This document shows, piece by piece, positions 25,161 to 32,486 of a stretch of 46,650 nucleotides of DNA; positions within the stretch are counted from its first letter, which is position 1, and each line of letters starts with the position of its first letter. The DNA is from an uncultured Clostridia bacterium (GTDB lineage Bacteria; Bacillota; Clostridia; Oscillospirales; Oscillospiraceae). Location of the stretch: NCBI GenBank assembly GCA_945486035.1, contig CALYTB010000004.1:1-46650 (forward strand). Reading direction: 5' to 3'. The translations under genes were made by a program, and so were the position numbers. The notes beneath the pieces are model-generated. The model saw only the letters and a program-made list of their open reading frames with translations. It did not search any database and was not told the DNA's origin.

Positions 25161-25715
25161 TTACGCCAGGACGGTTCCGTCGGGACGGAACAGGGGGAGC
25201 TTCTCCAGGTAGATCAGGTCCTCCCGGCTCTGGGCATCGCCCTCTGCCAGGATGGCCATTCTGCCGCAGATGATGCCGCCGGCCTTTTCCACCAACGCTT
25301 CCAGAGCCCGCAGGCTTTCGCCGGTGGAAATCACATCGTCCACAATCAGAATCCGCTTGCCCTTCATCAGAGCGGCATCCGCACCGTCCAAGTACAGCTT
25401 CTGCTCCTTGGCGGTGGTGATGGAGTTCACCGTGACACTGAAAATGTCCCGCATGTACAGCTTGGGACCCTTGCGGGCCAGGATGTACTTGGCATCCCCG
25501 GCCTGGCGGGCCATTTCGTGGGCCAGGGGAATGCCCTTGGCCTCGGCAGTGATGATGTAGTCATACTCCGGTGCCTTCGCCAGCAGCTCCCGGGCACAGG
25601 CCACAGTCAGCTCCTGGTCGCCGAAAATCACAAAGCCGGCGATGGACAGGTTTTCGTTCAGAGGGCAGATGGGCAGATTCCGCTGCAGACCTGCCACAGT
25701 CATGGTATAATACAT
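25161..25715 (-). CDS. Purine phosphoribosyltransferase (adenine phosphoribosyltransferase-like)
   Basis: This is a predicted type I phosphoribosyltransferase that joins a purine base to PRPP in salvage. It is 184 residues long. The PRPP-binding loop is ILIVDDVISTGESL (about residues 129-142). IITAEAKGIPLAHEMAR matches the PPi loop of adenine and xanthine phosphoribosyltransferases. I placed the start at MYYTMTV (25715) because AAAGGAG lies 9 nt upstream, and not at an in-frame ATG at 25739. The promoter at 25752-25779 supports a leader of about 30 nt. Family membership is firm; the preferred base (adenine, xanthine or other) cannot be read from the sequence. Confidence 0.88.
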   Translation of the reverse strand: MYYTMTVAGLQRNLPICPLNENLSIAGFVIFGDQELTVACARELLAKAPEYDYIITAEAKGIPLAHEMARQAGDAKYILARKGPKLYMRDIFSVTVNSITTAKEQKLYLDGADAALMKGKRILIVDDVISTGESLRALEALVEKAGGIICGRMAILAEGDAQSREDLIYLEKLPLFRPDGTVLA

Positions 25716-25751
25716 GGAAAATCGCTCCTTTTTCTTCATGAATCTGCCATA

Positions 25752-25779
25752 ATTATACTATCCCTATGGCAAATGTCAA
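25752..25779 (-). promoter_or_regulatory. Promoter of the phosphoribosyltransferase gene
   Basis: On the minus strand, -35 TTGACA (25779-25774), a 16-bp spacer and -10 TATAAT (25757-25752): consensus boxes. Confidence 0.85.
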
Positions 25780-25864
25780 GAACCAGGTTGCACTCTCCGT
25801 GGGCTTGAAATTTCGGTAAAGTGGGAATATAATATACTGAAATTGGCTTGCTTGGGAAAAAGAT

Positions 25865-26096
25865 AAATTGTTGTTTACAGAATTAATGCTGTCATTGCGA
25901 GCCAGTGCGCACACTGGCGTGGCAATCCCCCGGCCCTATGGAACCAGGTAACGATTACCACCAAAATTCGCGGTAATTCCAGTTTTTGGTGCGTTTCGGT
26001 ACGTTTCCCCTCTAACGGGGGGATTGCCACGACCAGTGTGCGCACTGGTCTCGCAATGACAGAAAACTTTGGGGCAAAGCCGCTAAACAACAATTT
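25865..26096. repeat. Family B hairpin element (232 bp), best-preserved copy
   Basis: The ends are AAATTGTTGTTT (25865-25876) and AAACAACAATTT (26085-26096). The inverted match extends outward to AGAT...ATCT (25861-26100). One arm (TGTCATTGCGAGCCAGTG / CACTGGCGTGGCAAT, about 25890-25932) faces an inverted copy at about 26016-26061. Each arm can fold on itself. It fills much of the 25716-26154 gap ahead of the MscS gene. Confidence 0.9.
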
Positions 26097-26154
26097 ATCT
26101 GCTTATGGCACAAGGATGATATGCTTTTCCAAGATATTCAGGAGGTATGACGGT

Positions 26155-26964
26155 ATGGTTGATACATTTTTGGATTGGATGAAGGATACGGGCTTTGGGG
26201 CCGCAAACAGGATGGTGACCGGGGCGTTGGTGCTGGCGGTGGGGCTGTGCCTGATCAAGATTTTGCTGATTTTGATCAGAAGAGGACTGAGCGCGACAAA
26301 GCTGGAAAAGGCTGCCCACACCCTGGTGCTGTCCCTTGCCAAGGTTGCGCTGTACCTGCTGCTGGGGCTCAGCGTGGCCTCCTCCCTGGGCATCGACGTG
26401 ACGGGAATTGTGGCACTGGCCAGCGTGCTGACTCTGGCGGTTTCCCTGGCGCTGCAGAATATGCTGAACAATGTGCTGGGAGGCTTCACGCTGCTGTCTA
26501 CGCATCCTTTTCATTCCGGGGATTTCGTTGAAATCGCGGGACAGTCCGGCACGGTGGAGGAAATCAACATGACCTACACCCGGCTGGCCACGCCGGACAA
26601 CAAGCTGATTTCCATACCCAACAGCGCGGTTACCGCGGCGCAGATTATCAACTACACCGCCTCCGGGACCCGGCGGGTGGAGGTGAAGGTATCCGCCTCC
26701 TATGATGTTCCGCCCCAGAAGGTGGTGGATGCGCTGATTCAGGCGGCGTCCATGGACAATGTGCTGCTGGAGCCCGCGCCGATGGCAGCTCTGGTGAATT
26801 TCGGGGACAGCGGAATGGAATATGTACTGCGGTTTTGGACGAGGGCGGAGGACTACTGGGATTTGTACTTCGCTGCCAACCAGCGGGTATATCAGGTGTT
26901 CCTGGAGCAGGGGATTCAGATTCCCTATCCGCACATGACGGTGGAACTGGAGCGGAAGGAGTAA
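26155..26964 (+). CDS. mscS: Small-conductance mechanosensitive channel, MscS family
   Basis: This membrane channel would release solutes on hypo-osmotic shock. At 269 residues it is close to E. coli MscS. Membrane helices lie about 20-40, 60-80 and 85-110. The pore helix and following turn, ALASVLTLAVSLALQNM then LNNVLGGFTLL, carry the Ala/Gly pattern typical of TM3. The beta domain has GDFVEIAGQSGTVEEI, TRLATPDNKLISIPNS and a C-terminal alpha/beta domain (VEVKVSASYDV ... GIQIPYPHMTVEL). The ATG at 26155 has AGGAGG about 9 nt upstream; longer frames begin in the repeat element. It is a single gene. Confidence 0.93.
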   Translation: MVDTFLDWMKDTGFGAANRMVTGALVLAVGLCLIKILLILIRRGLSATKLEKAAHTLVLSLAKVALYLLLGLSVASSLGIDVTGIVALASVLTLAVSLALQNMLNNVLGGFTLLSTHPFHSGDFVEIAGQSGTVEEINMTYTRLATPDNKLISIPNSAVTAAQIINYTASGTRRVEVKVSASYDVPPQKVVDALIQAASMDNVLLEPAPMAALVNFGDSGMEYVLRFWTRAEDYWDLYFAANQRVYQVFLEQGIQIPYPHMTVELERKE

Positions 26965-26968
26965 AAAG

Positions 26969-26994
26969 CGGCCAGTCCAGGAAGGGGCTGGCCG
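26969..26994. terminator. Bidirectional terminator between mscS and bofA
   Basis: CGGCCAGTCC (26969-26978) pairs with GGGCTGGCCG (26985-26994), with one G-T pair. The minus-strand side is followed by CTTTTTAC, the plus side by AACTGCTTT. Confidence 0.7.
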
Positions 26995-27001
26995 AACTGC
27001 T

Positions 27002-27259
27002 TTACGCGGGAATCAGTTCCAGAAGAATCAGCAGCGCCGTGCCGGGAAGACCGAAGATTCCGCTGACCAGAACCGTGACCGCATTGACGGGAATGAGAAC
27101 CCCGGAAAGGGGTGCGAGAAAATTGAGAAGAATCAGGGACAGAAGCCCAGCGGCGGCGTGAAGCGCCAGCTTGACGACGAGCCGGATGGGGGCAAGCAGG
27201 ATGCGGAAGAGGATGACCCCAAGTAGAAGGGGAATGAGAAATACGGCAATTTTTTCCAT
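27002..27259 (-). CDS. bofA: BofA-family sigma-K processing inhibitor-like membrane protein
   Basis: This is a small integral membrane protein of 85 residues. In Bacillus, BofA inhibits the intramembrane protease SpoIVFB that activates sigma-K late in sporulation. Two or three hydrophobic helices are visible, with the family signature near the C terminus (IPVNAVTVLVSGIFGLPG, about 56-73). GGAGG lies 6-7 nt upstream of the ATG. The gene is monocistronic and shares a terminator with mscS. It hints at a spore-forming lineage, although BofA-like genes also persist in non-sporulating relatives. Confidence 0.85.
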   Translation of the reverse strand: MEKIAVFLIPLLLGVILFRILLAPIRLVVKLALHAAAGLLSLILLNFLAPLSGVLIPVNAVTVLVSGIFGLPGTALLILLELIPA

Positions 27260-27400
27260 AGATACCTCCGAATAAGTAGGGTTGGGCCGGGCAAACTACT
27301 CCCGGACAGGACGAAACAGATACATTCGTGACGACGGATGGGCAGACTGTTACGGCCCCTGTCAAGTGTGTCAGCGCAGGCGCAGCGGTTTGATGCGAAG

Positions 27401-27428
27401 ATAGGTGGGTAGGGAACGACCCACCTAT
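27401..27428. other. Isolated hairpin in the bofA upstream gap
   Basis: ATAGGTGGGT (27401-27410) and ACCCACCTAT (27419-27428) form a perfect 10-bp stem with an 8-nt loop. No T-tract follows. The rest of 27260-27457 shows no gene or promoter that I can support. It may be a remnant of another repeat family. Confidence 0.45.
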
Positions 27429-27457
27429 GTACATTTGTGGGGGTAAGACTCTGCAGG

Positions 27458-27698
27458 AAATTGGTGTTTAGCGGGCTGTGCCCCGATTACCTGTCATTGC
27501 GAACCAGCGCGCCGGCTTCAGTGGAAATCCCCCGGTTAGACGTACAATGTTGCGACAAGCACCTACAAGTGCGGGAGAATTCACCTTTTTTGGAGGTAAT
27601 CGTTACCTAATTCCTTCCAACCGGGGGATTGCCACACCAGTCTGCGGACTGGTTCGCAATGACAGGTAATCGAGGTACAGCCCAACAAACAACAATTT
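27458..27698. repeat. Family B hairpin element (241 bp)
   Basis: The ends are AAATTGGTGTTT (27458-27469) and AAACAACAATTT (27687-27698, then ATCTTTC). It contains a forward arm starting CTGTCATTGCGAACCAG and an inverted arm ending GGTTCGCAATGACAG, as in the copy at 25865. The arm near the left end is diverged (CCAGCGCGCCGGC). Together with the next 180 bp it fills the gap up to dnaD. Confidence 0.88.
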
Positions 27699-27878
27699 AT
27701 CTTTCGGGTGTCTTGCGGGGATTCTTCTATGTACATTTTACCATTTGGATGGGCAAAACATACATTGAGGTAAACATTTTCAGGCTTTCTGGTGCCGATT
27801 GGTTGGGTTGAACACAAGATGCTGTGGTCAGACAAAAATAGAACCGGTTTTTTTACGAAATTCTCTTCCTTTCCTCCG

Positions 27879-27907
27879 TTGTTCCCGGGGAGAAGCTGTG
27901 GTATAAT
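27879..27907 (+). promoter_or_regulatory. Promoter of the dnaD-dnaC-phosphatase-nucleotidase operon
   Basis: -35 TTGTTC (27879-27884), 17-bp spacer, -10 TATAAT (27902-27907). Because an ATG at 27906 lies inside the -10 box, the dnaD start must be the later ATG at 27942. Confidence 0.8.
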
Positions 27908-27941
27908 GTCACCAAATGACGAAAATGGCGAGGGATTGAAA

Positions 27942-28817
27942 ATGGTCACTGACTCCCTGCAGATTCCCCAGGAGGACGCCCGGAAGCTTTTGGGGGCGGC
28001 AAGTCCTGACGCGGCGCTGCTGTACATATTTCTGCATACCGGGAACGACCCCCGGACCGCCGGGACGGAACTGAAAATGAACGACACCAGGCTCTCCTGC
28101 GCCGGGGCCACCCTGCGGCAGCTGGGCCTTTGGCCAGAGGAGAAGAAGATCCTCATTGCCCCCGGGGAGCGGCCTGTCTACTCGGAAAAGGATGTATTGG
28201 GCGCTATGGAGCAGGACGAATCCTTCCGGGCCCTCTACGGCGAGGTGCAGCGGCAGCTGGGCAGGAGCCTCAACACCGAGGAACTGAAAATACTGTTGGG
28301 CTTTGTCCGGTATCTGGGGCTGCCCGGGGATGTGATCTCCATGCTGGTAAGCTACTGCCGCCACCGTGCCCGGGAAAAGGGCAGCCTGCGCAACCCCAGC
28401 CTGCGTACCATCGAGAAGGAGGCCTACGCCTGGGCAGAGCAGGGCATCGATACAGTGGAGGAGGCCGCGGCCTTTATTCAGGCCCAGAACGTCCGAAATT
28501 CCAGGCTCAACCGGCTGATGCAGCTTCTGCAAATCCGGGGAAGATCCCTCACCGCGGCGGAGGAGCGCTATGCCCAGAGCTGGCTGGATATGGGCTTCCA
28601 GGAGGAGTGCTTCTCCATGGCCTATGAGCGGACCTGCCTGAATACCGGAGGACTCAACTGGGCTTATATGAACAAGATTTTGCAGCGCTGGCATCAGCAG
28701 GGTCTCCACACCGCGGAGGCTGTCCGCTCCGGCGACCAGAAGACCGCCCAGGGCGCTTCCGGTCAGCTGGGGGAAGCGGAGCTGGAAGCCATTGCGCGTG
28801 TGCTTCGGGAGGGATAA
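27942..28817 (+). CDS. DnaD-domain replication initiation protein
   Basis: DnaD-type proteins remodel DNA at origins and help recruit the helicase loader in Bacillota. The protein has 291 residues. The N-terminal region (about 1-80) resembles a winged-helix DnaB/DnaD N domain (SPDAALLYIFLHTGN, TRLSCAGATLRQLGLW). The DnaD C-terminal domain is about 105-175 (LNTEELKILLGFVRYLGLPGD, then YAWAEQGIDTVEEA). A second DnaD-like segment is present at about 190-250. The start at 27942 has GAGGGA 6 nt upstream and lies downstream of the promoter. The next gene follows after 3 bp and encodes the helicase-loader ATPase, its usual partner. Confidence 0.9.
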   Translation: MVTDSLQIPQEDARKLLGAASPDAALLYIFLHTGNDPRTAGTELKMNDTRLSCAGATLRQLGLWPEEKKILIAPGERPVYSEKDVLGAMEQDESFRALYGEVQRQLGRSLNTEELKILLGFVRYLGLPGDVISMLVSYCRHRAREKGSLRNPSLRTIEKEAYAWAEQGIDTVEEAAAFIQAQNVRNSRLNRLMQLLQIRGRSLTAAEERYAQSWLDMGFQEECFSMAYERTCLNTGGLNWAYMNKILQRWHQQGLHTAEAVRSGDQKTAQGASGQLGEAELEAIARVLREG

Positions 28818-28820
28818 CAG

Positions 28821-29804
28821 ATGGCTTACAGTGCGGAAGTGGTCAAAAAAGCCAGGCAGCGCCTGGAAATGGCCCGGGAAGACCGGGAGTCCGAAAACCG
28901 GCAGCACCTGGCTGAGGCCTATGCTCAGGTGCCCCGCATCCGGGAAATCGATATGCAGCTGAGGCGTACCATGGCCCAGGCGGCCCAGGCGGCATTTCTG
29001 CAGGGCAGCGACGGCAGGGAGCTTCTGGAGCGGGCGCGGGAGGAGAACCTGTCGCTCCAGCGGGAGCGGGAGGCACTGGTACGGCAGAATTTTGAGGATG
29101 GGTATCTGGATGACAGCCCCATCTGTCGCCTCTGCGGAGGAACCGGGTATGTGGGCTCCAATATGTGCGAATGCCTGACGGAGCTGTGCCGTCAGGAGCA
29201 GAAAAAGGAAATCTCCATCCTGGCAGGGAAAGAGAGCTTCGGTCAGTTCCGCCTGGATTACTATCCCGACCGGATTGATCCCATGTATGGGGCCAGTCCC
29301 AGGGCGATTATGGAGCGGAATTTTCAAACCTGCCGGAAGTATGCTCTGTATTTTACCCCCAATGCGGGGAATCTGCTGTTCGTGGGCGGCACCGGACTGG
29401 GGAAAACATTCCTCTCCGCCTGCATTGCCCGGGCTGTTGCGGACAGAGGGTACAGCGTAGCCTATGAGACCGCGGCCCATTTGTTCGGAAACCTGGAGCA
29501 AGCCCGGTTCAATCCCACCGAGGACAGCCGCCGGGAGGCGGAGAAATATACCGCCTGTGATCTGCTGATCCTGGATGACCTGGGTACGGAGATGCCGGGG
29601 CAATTCGTCACCGCGGCGCTGTACAGCCTCCTGAACGACCGGATTCTGGCGGGCAAGCCCATGGTGATTTCCACCAACCTGAACGTGGAGGAAATGAGCC
29701 GCCGGTACTCTCCCCAGATTGCTTCCCGGCTGCACGGAGGATTTACCCGCCTGACCTTTGTGGGGGAGGACATTCGGGTGCTTAAGAACAGAGGTATAGG
29801 ATGA
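28821..29804 (+). CDS. dnaC: DnaC/DnaI-type helicase loader ATPase
   Basis: This is an AAA+ ATPase that loads the replicative helicase. It has 327 residues. A helical N-terminal region (about 1-95) would bind the helicase. A zinc-type cluster (C102, C105, C116, C118 in CRLCGGTGYVGSNMCEC) follows, as in DnaI-type loaders. Walker A is GGTGLGKTF (189-197), Walker B LLILDDLG (248-255), and sensor and arginine-finger regions lie near VISTNLNVEEM and SRLHGGF. It is expected to act with the DnaD protein encoded just upstream. Its stop overlaps the start of the next gene by 4 bp. Confidence 0.92.
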   Translation: MAYSAEVVKKARQRLEMAREDRESENRQHLAEAYAQVPRIREIDMQLRRTMAQAAQAAFLQGSDGRELLERAREENLSLQREREALVRQNFEDGYLDDSPICRLCGGTGYVGSNMCECLTELCRQEQKKEISILAGKESFGQFRLDYYPDRIDPMYGASPRAIMERNFQTCRKYALYFTPNAGNLLFVGGTGLGKTFLSACIARAVADRGYSVAYETAAHLFGNLEQARFNPTEDSRREAEKYTACDLLILDDLGTEMPGQFVTAALYSLLNDRILAGKPMVISTNLNVEEMSRRYSPQIASRLHGGFTRLTFVGEDIRVLKNRGIG

Positions 29805-30460
29805 AAACAGGAATTCTATTTGACCTGGACGGTACATTGTTGGATACCCTGGAGGACCTGAAGGACGGGGTGAATCATGCACTGCGGGCGTTTGGCTACC
29901 CGGAGCATACCCTCCAGGAGGTCCGCGCAATGGTGGGCAACGGGGCCCGGATGCTGATCGCCCGGGCGGTTCCCGAGGGGGCGGAGGTGGAGCCGGTTCT
30001 GGCTTGCTTCCAGGAATACTATCAGGGACATTGCCGGATCAAGACAAAACCCTATGACGGGATTGAGCGGACTATGGAGCTCCTTGGTCGGGAATACCCG
30101 CTGGCAATTGTGTCCAATAAGCCGGACGGGGCTGTGAAGAAGCTGTGCGCCGAGTATTTCCCCGGTATTTATGCCCAGGGAGAGCAGCCGGGCTGCCCCC
30201 GGAAGCCTGCCCCGGACATGCTGAACATTGCCATGGAGAAGATCGGTGTGGACCGCTGCATCTATGTGGGAGACAGTGAGGTGGATGTGCTCACCGCGAG
30301 AAACGCCGCGGTTCCCTGCCTCAGCGTGACCTGGGGCTTCCGGGATCGAAAAGAACTGGAGGAGCAGGGCGCGGACCGGTTCTGCGACTGTCCGCAGGCG
30401 CTGCCCTATGCCCTGGACGAGATCAGAAAGAAGGAAGGTTGGAGCAGCCGTGGCCAATGA
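29801..30460 (+). CDS. HAD-family phosphatase, phosphoglycolate phosphatase-like
   Basis: This is a predicted Mg-dependent phosphatase of 219 residues. HAD motif I is FDLDGTLLDT (nucleophile D8, acid D10). Motif II is LAIVSNK, motif III the Lys near CPRKPAP, and motif IV YVGDSEVDV. The cap domain (about 16-80) is the helical C1 type of the Gph/PGMB group. Substrate cannot be read from sequence; phosphoglycolate is the common annotation. It is translationally coupled to dnaC (ATGA overlap) and overlaps the next gene by 11 bp. Confidence 0.88.
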   Translation: MKTGILFDLDGTLLDTLEDLKDGVNHALRAFGYPEHTLQEVRAMVGNGARMLIARAVPEGAEVEPVLACFQEYYQGHCRIKTKPYDGIERTMELLGREYPLAIVSNKPDGAVKKLCAEYFPGIYAQGEQPGCPRKPAPDMLNIAMEKIGVDRCIYVGDSEVDVLTARNAAVPCLSVTWGFRDRKELEEQGADRFCDCPQALPYALDEIRKKEGWSSRGQ

Positions 30461-31025
30461 GTTTTTCGCCCTCATGGGCAGAATGCGCTATATCACCCGC
30501 TGGGGACTGATGCGAAATACCTTTTCCGAGAATATTTCCGAACACAGCCATATGACGGCGGTGCTGGCCCATGGGCTGGCGCTGATCCGCCGGGATGTTC
30601 TGAAGCTCTCCGGCCCGGACCCCGACCGTTGTGCGGTGGCGGCACTGTATCACGATGTTTCGGAAATCCTCACCGGGGATCTGCCCACGCCAATCAAGTA
30701 TTACAACCCGGATATCAAGACCGCCTACAAACAGGTGGAGCGGATTGCCGGGGAGCGGCTGCTGGAACTGGTGCCTCCGCAGCTGCGGGAAAGCTACGCA
30801 CCCCTGGTGCTGGAGGAGGACAGGGAGCTGGAGCCCATTGTGAAGGCTGCGGATAAGCTGTCCGCCCACATCAAGTGCCTGGAGGAGCAGAAGGCGGGCA
30901 ATACGGAATTCGACACCGCCGCCAAACAGACCTGGGAGGCTATGCGTGCCATGGAACTGCCGGAGCTGAATTGGTTCCTGGAAAACTGCCTGAAGCCCTT
31001 CAGCCTGAATCTGGATCAGCTGTGA
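30450..31025 (+). CDS. HD-domain 5'-deoxynucleotidase, YfbR-like
   Basis: This is a predicted metal-dependent nucleotidase of the HD superfamily, which in E. coli (YfbR) hydrolyses deoxynucleoside monophosphates. It is 191 residues long. The metal ligands appear as SEHSHMTAVLAH (H34) and LYHDVSEILTGD (H68, D69), and a later Asp is in KAADKLSAHIK. DLPTPIKYYNP is a strong YfbR family signature. I chose the GTG at 30450 with GGAG 5 nt upstream. It is the last gene of the dnaD operon and is followed directly by a tRNA gene with its own promoter. Confidence 0.88.
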   Translation: MANEFFALMGRMRYITRWGLMRNTFSENISEHSHMTAVLAHGLALIRRDVLKLSGPDPDRCAVAALYHDVSEILTGDLPTPIKYYNPDIKTAYKQVERIAGERLLELVPPQLRESYAPLVLEEDRELEPIVKAADKLSAHIKCLEEQKAGNTEFDTAAKQTWEAMRAMELPELNWFLENCLKPFSLNLDQL

Positions 31026-31026
31026 C

Positions 31027-31055
31027 TTGACGGCTTCCCAAAAGTATGCTATCAT
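31027..31055 (+). promoter_or_regulatory. Promoter of tRNA-Leu
   Basis: -35 TTGACG (31027-31032), 17-bp spacer, -10 TATCAT (31050-31055), ending 14 bp before the mature tRNA 5' end. Confidence 0.85.
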
Positions 31056-31069
31056 GATGGAGCGCCTTC

Positions 31070-31156
31070 GCCGGCATGGTGAAATCGGTAGACACAAGGG
31101 ACTTAAAATCCCTCGCCGTAAAAAGCGTACCGGTTCGAGTCCGGTTGCCGGCACCA
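31070..31156 (+). tRNA. tRNA-Leu (anticodon TAA)
   Basis: The acceptor stem is GCCGGCA (31070-31076) with TGCCGGC (31146-31152), discriminator A and an encoded CCA (31154-31156). The anticodon stem GGGA/TCCC encloses the loop CTTAAAA (31102-31108) with anticodon TAA at 31104-31106. A long class II variable arm (CGCCGTAAAAAGCG) and GGTTCGAGTCC in the T arm identify leucine. It reads UUA codons. Confidence 0.97.
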
Positions 31157-31163
31157 AACCAAT

Positions 31164-31220
31164 ATAATCCGAACCTGGTTTTCCCTGTGGGAGATGGGTT
31201 CGGATTATTTGTTTTCTTTG
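31164..31220 (+). terminator. Terminator of tRNA-Leu
   Basis: A 12-bp stem (ATAATCCGAACC 31164-31175 with GGTTCGGATTAT 31197-31208) is followed by TTGTTTTCTTT. Confidence 0.9.
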
Positions 31221-31321
31221 GCAAGTTCGAGGAAACCCATTTCCGAAACGGTGTCATCAAACGACCAGAATCAAAACCCAGAGGACCGAGAAAAAGGAAA
31301 CAGATTTAGGAGGACGCTGTT

Positions 31322-31573
31322 ATGGATAAGAAAGTAATTTCTTGTGCGTTCAATATCGACACCGCCTGTGTCGAGGTCAAATTTGCTGACGGAAACATGA
31401 TTTCCATTGACTGCACTCTGGTGGAAGCGGAGGTCGCACGGAATATGTATGAGAGCAGCGAGCTGGAGTGGCTGGTGTACAATGAGCCCGTTGACTATGT
31501 GAATCTGCTCCTCCACGGGGATATACGGGGGTATTTGAGAAGTGTGACGGAGTACCATCCCTTTGAGAACTGA
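31322..31573 (+). CDS. Small hypothetical protein, DUF6061-like
   Basis: This is an 83-residue soluble protein with beta-strand-rich start (SCAFNIDTACVEVKFADG). The pattern continues as EVARNMYESSELEWLVYN, then YLRSVTEYHP. I associate this layout with DUF6061, a short protein of unknown function common in gut Clostridia, often near mobile or accessory regions. GGAGG lies 9-10 nt upstream of the ATG. It stands alone just downstream of tRNA-Leu. No function is proposed. Confidence 0.75.
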   Translation: MDKKVISCAFNIDTACVEVKFADGNMISIDCTLVEAEVARNMYESSELEWLVYNEPVDYVNLLLHGDIRGYLRSVTEYHPFEN

Positions 31574-31766
31574 TATCATATTCCCGAGGGACACGGAGGG
31601 AACGACGGACAGAATTTGAGAATTCACGAATTTAGAAAGCCGTTTTTGAGCATCCGAAGGTAATTGTATTCCCAGATCAAAGATGTGCCCAAGAAGCCTT
31701 ACTGTCAGCCGCTTTTTTACCCCTAAAATGCGTAACTGTAACCCGCCCACAGCCGTTTCAATCATA

Positions 31767-31803
31767 CGCACAAGGTGCCGCCAAGCTGGCGGTACCTTGT
31801 GCG
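31767..31803. terminator. Long hairpin 3' of the 62-residue gene
   Basis: A 17-bp stem (31767-31783 with 31787-31803, one G-T pair) sits 5 bp after the stop of the minus-strand gene at 31809. Neither side has a clear T-tract. It probably ends or protects that transcript. The rest of the gap 31574-31808 shows no gene that I can support. Confidence 0.6.
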
Positions 31804-31808
31804 GTTAC

Positions 31809-31997
31809 TTACTTGCTTTTTCCTTCCTTTCCTTCCGTCTGTTCCACTTCACGTTGAGCCAACCATTCCCGGAACTCCCGCTGGCCTTCTTCGCTTTCGT
31901 AGTAGGCGAGGATGTCAGGTAGGATGCACCGGGCGATGTGCTCGATTTCGTGCTGTGGAATACCGGAATTGTTGATGAGCTTCTTCTTGCGGCCCAA
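31809..31997 (-). CDS. Hypothetical 62-residue protein
   Basis: This small charged protein has no family that I can name. It begins with a basic MGRKKKLINNS, has a central helix (HEIEHIARCILPDILAYYESEEG) and a Glu/Lys-rich tail. The likely start is TTG at 31997, with GGAGGG 10 nt upstream. A consensus promoter at 32155-32182 and a leader hairpin precede it, which argues that the gene is real and expressed. Confidence 0.65.
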   Translation of the reverse strand: MGRKKKLINNSGIPQHEIEHIARCILPDILAYYESEEGQREFREWLAQREVEQTEGKEGKSK

Positions 31998-32086
31998 GCT
32001 GGTTATTCCCTCCGGTTTGATATGAAATTTTAAAGTGCAGTTGTGGATGGACGGACGGTCTGTGTTGATGGCATGGCTCCTTTCTT

Positions 32087-32139
32087 AAGAAACGGAAAAT
32101 GCAGGCGTTTGTCAAGCTGTTGGCTTGATTGGCGTCTGC
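32087..32139 (-). promoter_or_regulatory. Leader hairpin with U-run (possible attenuator) upstream of the 62-residue gene
   Basis: On the minus strand, 32139-32123 can pair with 32117-32101 (17 positions, mostly paired, several G-T) around a 5-nt loop. ATTTTCCGTTTCTT follows. Being about 10 nt after the predicted transcript start and about 100 nt before the start codon, it could act as an attenuator. A 14-codon frame beginning ATGCCATCAACACAG follows AAAGGAG, but the spacing is only 2 nt. Confidence 0.45.
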
Positions 32140-32154
32140 ATTTTGCTTTCTTGT

Positions 32155-32182
32155 ATTATATCACATTGGGAGAGGGTGTCAA
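32155..32182 (-). promoter_or_regulatory. Promoter of the 62-residue gene
   Basis: On the minus strand, -35 TTGACA (32182-32177), 16-bp spacer and -10 TATAAT (32160-32155). Confidence 0.85.
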
Positions 32183-32486
32183 TAGCTTGGGAAGGGGGTT
32201 GTAACGTAGAAGAATAGATGTGAAAAAGTGCTTGTGCCACAATCACTTTTTTCTCCAATTATATTGGGAGAAGGATATTGTATTCCCTCTTTGAAAACCA
32301 CCCATCTGATGTCGACAGGTGAGCTTTCTCCGCATTTAGAACCCGTTTTTCGGCTTCCGAATATACCGATACCACCCCTCCCAAAATTGAGGAAAAAAGT
32401 GGTCGCGCCGCAACGGCTTTTGGGGGTCTAAATGCGTAAAATAGCAAAGGGTATTGATACGATCTATGGAGAAATGGTATTCCAGC
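32183..32486. other. Intergenic stretch without recognisable gene
   Basis: Short frames on both strands lack ribosome sites. A weak palindrome (TTCTCC...GGGAGAA, about 32252-32274) and A/T-rich runs are present. I can assign nothing else; a decayed mobile element is possible. Confidence 0.4.

Noticed and set aside
31070-31156. tRNA-Leu as the attachment site of an integrated element spanning 31164-35312
   Set aside because: I found no second copy of the tRNA 3' end downstream and no integrase gene, so integration there is not supported.
32228-32447. Short open frames on both strands between the small gene and the DUF2079 gene
   Set aside because: No ribosome site, no recognisable pattern and overlapping frames on both strands.
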